A stretch of 64,000 nucleotides of DNA from Arthrobacter_E sp044748305 (GTDB lineage: Bacteria > Actinomycetota > Actinomycetes > Actinomycetales > Micrococcaceae). Position 1 is the stretch's first letter. Each line of letters begins with the position of its first letter. The notes beneath the pieces were generated by a model that saw only the letters and a program-made list of their open reading frames with translations, was not told where the DNA came from and made no database searches. This document shows, piece by piece, positions 61,859-64,000 of this stretch. Made by a program: the position numbers and the translations under genes. Where the stretch lies: positions 1 through 64,000 of the forward strand of contig NZ_JBIVFT010000003.1 in the NCBI RefSeq assembly GCF_044748305.1, given 5' to 3'.

Positions 61859-62818
61859 TCAGCGGCGGCTCCGGACTGCGAACGCGGCACAGAGGATGAC
61901 GGCCACCCCTCCCATCACGGTGCTCCACCCCACGGACTCCCCGAGAATCAGGGCCGACCAGGCGATCGTCATCACCGGTTGCACCAGCTGCACCTGACTC
62001 ACCCTGGCCATGGGTCCGATCGCCAGTCCGCGATACCAGGCGAAGAATCCCAGGTACATGCTGATCAGGGCCAGATACGCGAAGGCGGCCCACTGCGCCG
62101 GCCCGGGCGTGAAGGGTTGAGTGAGGGCCGATGCGCCGCTGAGCACCAGCATCACCGGAAGCGACAGCACCAGGGCCCAGGAGACCGTCTGCCAGGAACC
62201 CAGCTCACGGGAGAGCACCCCGCCCTCCGCGTAGCCGACCGCTGCGAGAAGCACGGCCCCCAGCAGCAGCCAGTCCGCCACATGCAATCCGCCCAGCCCT
62301 CCGTTCTGCAGAGCGGCGAACACCAGGGCGGCCACGGCCCCTGCCCCGGAGAACACCCAGAAGCGCGGCCTGGGCCTCTCCCGCACTCTCAGTACGGCGA
62401 GTACGGCGGTGGCGGCCGGCAGGAATGCGGTGACCACGGCTCCGTGACTCGCCGGCGCCCACTGCATGGCATACGAGGTCAGGAAGGGGAAGCCCACCAC
62501 CACCCCGAGTGCCACGACCGCGAGCCTCACCCATTGGCGACGCGTGGGCCATGGCTGGCGGGTCAGCAGGAGCACCACGAGCGCCACGCATCCTGCGACG
62601 GCCGCCCGGCCGGCGCCGACGAAGAGCGGCGGGAGCCCGGCCACCGCCACACGCGTGAACGGCATGGTGAGGGAGAAGGCGGCGACGCCGAGCAGGCCCC
62701 ACCAGAGTCCGGCGGCCGTCCCGCGGCGATCGCCCAAGGGAGCTCCTGGACGCCCCGTTCCGCGCACCGTCCCAGGGGCCGCGGCCACGTTGGAAACCGT
62801 GGATAGCACCTGGGGCAT
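61859..62818 (-). CDS. DMT/EamA-family transporter
   Basis: The 319-residue protein has ten hydrophobic segments in two EamA repeats (GLWWGLLGVAAFSLTMPFTRVAVAGLPPLF and YAEGGVLSRELGSWQTVSWALVL) and the closing QVQLVQPVMTIAWSALILGESVGW. EamA proteins export amino acids or other metabolites. ATG 62818 is used; the longer reading frame overlaps the operator region. It is divergent from a MocR-type regulator, its likely controller. Confidence 0.92.
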   Translation of the reverse strand: MPQVLSTVSNVAAAPGTVRGTGRPGAPLGDRRGTAAGLWWGLLGVAAFSLTMPFTRVAVAGLPPLFVGAGRAAVAGCVALVVLLLTRQPWPTRRQWVRLAVVALGVVVGFPFLTSYAMQWAPASHGAVVTAFLPAATAVLAVLRVRERPRPRFWVFSGAGAVAALVFAALQNGGLGGLHVADWLLLGAVLLAAVGYAEGGVLSRELGSWQTVSWALVLSLPVMLVLSGASALTQPFTPGPAQWAAFAYLALISMYLGFFAWYRGLAIGPMARVSQVQLVQPVMTIAWSALILGESVGWSTVMGGVAVILCAAFAVRSRR

Positions 62819-62824
62819 TTCATC

Positions 62825-62836
62825 AGTAGCGCTACT
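62825..62836. promoter_or_regulatory. Palindrome between DMT and MocR genes
   Basis: AGTAGCGCTACT is a perfect 12-bp palindrome midway between the two divergent start codons, the likely site of the MocR regulator. TACTAT (62833-62838) on the plus strand ends eight bases before ATG 62847. Confidence 0.65.
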
Positions 62837-62846
62837 ATGTACTCTC

Positions 62847-64000
62847 ATGAACAACGATAGCACTGAGCAGATCGTCTCATCGCTCAGAAGCTGGCTGGCC
62901 ACCGCCCCGGACGGTGCGCAGCTCCCCTCCACCCGGGAACTCGTCGCACGCTTCGCGGCGAGCCCCGTCACCGTTCAGAAGGCACTCCGGAAGCTGAGCG
63001 CACAGGGACTGGTGGAGAGCCGTCCCGGCGTCGGGACCTTCGCCCGCAGGCTCGCCACGGCGAGGCCCCGTGAGTACGGCTGGCAGACGAGCGCTCTGAG
63101 CTCACCGCAGGCCCAGCTTCCCGCGCCACCGGCTCCCATGAACCATCCCGCCCCTGAGGTGATCGGCCTGCACAGCGGCTATCCCGCCGTCGAGCTTCTT
63201 CCCGAACGCCTGATCCGTGGAGCGCTCAGCCGCGCAGCCCGCACCGAGGCCGCCCTGACCCCGGCACCCGCCGAAGGACTCCCGGAACTCCGTGCCTGGT
63301 TCGCGGGGGAACTGGCCTCGGTGACGGCGCCCGGGCTGACGCCGCCGTCGGCCCGGGATGTCCTCGTCCTGCCAGGCAGCCAGAGCGCACTGAGCTCGCT
63401 CTTCCGTGCCCTGGTGGGGCACGGAAGGCCCGTCATCATGGAGTCCCCCAGCTACTGGGGAGCCATCCTCGCCGCAGCGCAGACCGGGGTCCGCCTCGTC
63501 CCCATCGCCAGCGGACCGGACGGCCCGGATCCGGAGGACCTGGACCGCGCCTTCCGGGAAAGCGGAGCGCGCGCCTTCTACGCCCAGCCCAACTACGCCA
63601 ACCCGACCGGCGCTCAATGGGACGCCATGCGACGGCAAGCGGTGCTCGACGTCGTCCGTGAGCACGGCGCCTTCCTCATCGAGGACGACTGGGCGCACGA
63701 CTTCGGCATCGAGACGCGCCCGCGCCCGGTCGCGGCGGAGGACGACGACGGGCATGTGGTCTACATCCGCTCGCTGACCAAGAGCGTCTCTCCTGCCGTC
63801 CGGGTGGCCGCCGTCATCGCCCGCGGCCCCGCGCTCCAGCGCATCCTCGCCGACCGGACCGCGGAGACCATGTACGTGAGCGGGCTGCTGCAGGCCGCGG
63901 CGCTCGACGTCGTCACCCAGCCCGGTTTCCTCAGGCACCTGAGCGCCGTGCAGCGGCAGCTGGGTGAACGCCGGGATCTCTTGCGGTCCTCGCTGGCCGA
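62847..64000 (+). CDS. MocR-type regulator (GntR plus aminotransferase), partial
   Basis: The frame runs off the window, giving 384 residues. Residues ~1-75 are a GntR winged helix (LPSTRELVARFAASPVTVQKALRKLSAQGLVESRPGVGTF). Then follows a fold-type I aminotransferase domain: VLPGSQSALSSLFRAL, YAQPNYANPTGAQW, FLIEDDWAHDFG and the PLP lysine in YIRSLTKSVSPAVRVA. Such regulators sense PLP and an amine. It is probably the activator or repressor of the divergent DMT transporter. Confidence 0.93.
   Translation, partial: MNNDSTEQIVSSLRSWLATAPDGAQLPSTRELVARFAASPVTVQKALRKLSAQGLVESRPGVGTFARRLATARPREYGWQTSALSSPQAQLPAPPAPMNHPAPEVIGLHSGYPAVELLPERLIRGALSRAARTEAALTPAPAEGLPELRAWFAGELASVTAPGLTPPSARDVLVLPGSQSALSSLFRALVGHGRPVIMESPSYWGAILAAAQTGVRLVPIASGPDGPDPEDLDRAFRESGARAFYAQPNYANPTGAQWDAMRRQAVLDVVREHGAFLIEDDWAHDFGIETRPRPVAAEDDDGHVVYIRSLTKSVSPAVRVAAVIARGPALQRILADRTAETMYVSGLLQAAALDVVTQPGFLRHLSAVQRQLGERRDLLRSSLA

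Overview
The window is high-GC DNA from an actinobacterium, most likely an Arthrobacter-like member of the Micrococcaceae. The support is the DUF4193 protein, HspR-type HAIR operators in front of dnaK, many genes that start without a ribosome binding site directly behind a TANNNT -10 box, LPXTG pili and class C sortase. No rRNA or tRNA gene was seen. The first ~140 bases are homopolymer junk typical of a contig edge, and a 10-N scaffold gap (2948-2957) lies inside a palindromic stretch.

Region by region. 155-2758: start of the dnaK-grpE heat-shock operon and its promoter. 3079-18428: ordinary chromosomal genes: two TetR/MarR-controlled units, tandem VOC proteins, an FMN reductase, an ABC exporter pair, a DUF4193 protein, a methyltransferase, a LysE exporter, a small phosphatase, and an unusual P-loop kinase/chorismate-binding fusion that probably makes aminodeoxychorismate, with its lyase partner PabC at 23233-24156. 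18589-25401: ilvD, an HTH regulator, cardiolipin synthase, pabC, an acetyltransferase and an SRPBCC protein. 25437-28497: a FecCD-type metal-chelate importer (permease, ATPase, lipoprotein). 28672-30823: oxidoreductases and an HxlR regulator.

31000-44700 is an accessory segment, visibly less GC-rich, with AraC-type regulators, an Arr-like ADP-ribosyltransferase-fold protein, broken genes (a threonine-dehydratase remnant and an SDR tail), secreted proteins of unknown role, a MauE-thioredoxin fusion, and two copies of a module made of a Tat-signal surface protein and a small MK-F protein.

44760-56301 is the most interesting part: a ribosomal-peptide (RiPP) gene cluster of the linear azole/azoline type. 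A 33-residue precursor peptide, a ThiF-like leader-binding partner, a truncated CocE-like hydrolase, a YcaO cyclodehydratase, a SagB-type dehydrogenase and a CydDC-like ABC exporter pair are read leftwards as one overlapping operon. A beta-propeller-like protein and an S9 (prolyl-oligopeptidase) protease are read rightwards. One perfect 7-1-7 palindrome of the Zur/Fur kind sits between the two units. Its 13-bp core is repeated exactly in front of the FecCD importer 27.6 kb away. This suggests a metal-starvation regulon in which a peptide is made, exported and perhaps recovered as a metal chelate. That last step is inference.

56249-61445 is an LPXTG pilus operon (large tip/adhesin-like protein, major pilin, class C sortase) behind two related 15-bp palindromes. 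The window ends with a DMT exporter and a divergent MocR-type regulator that runs off the edge.
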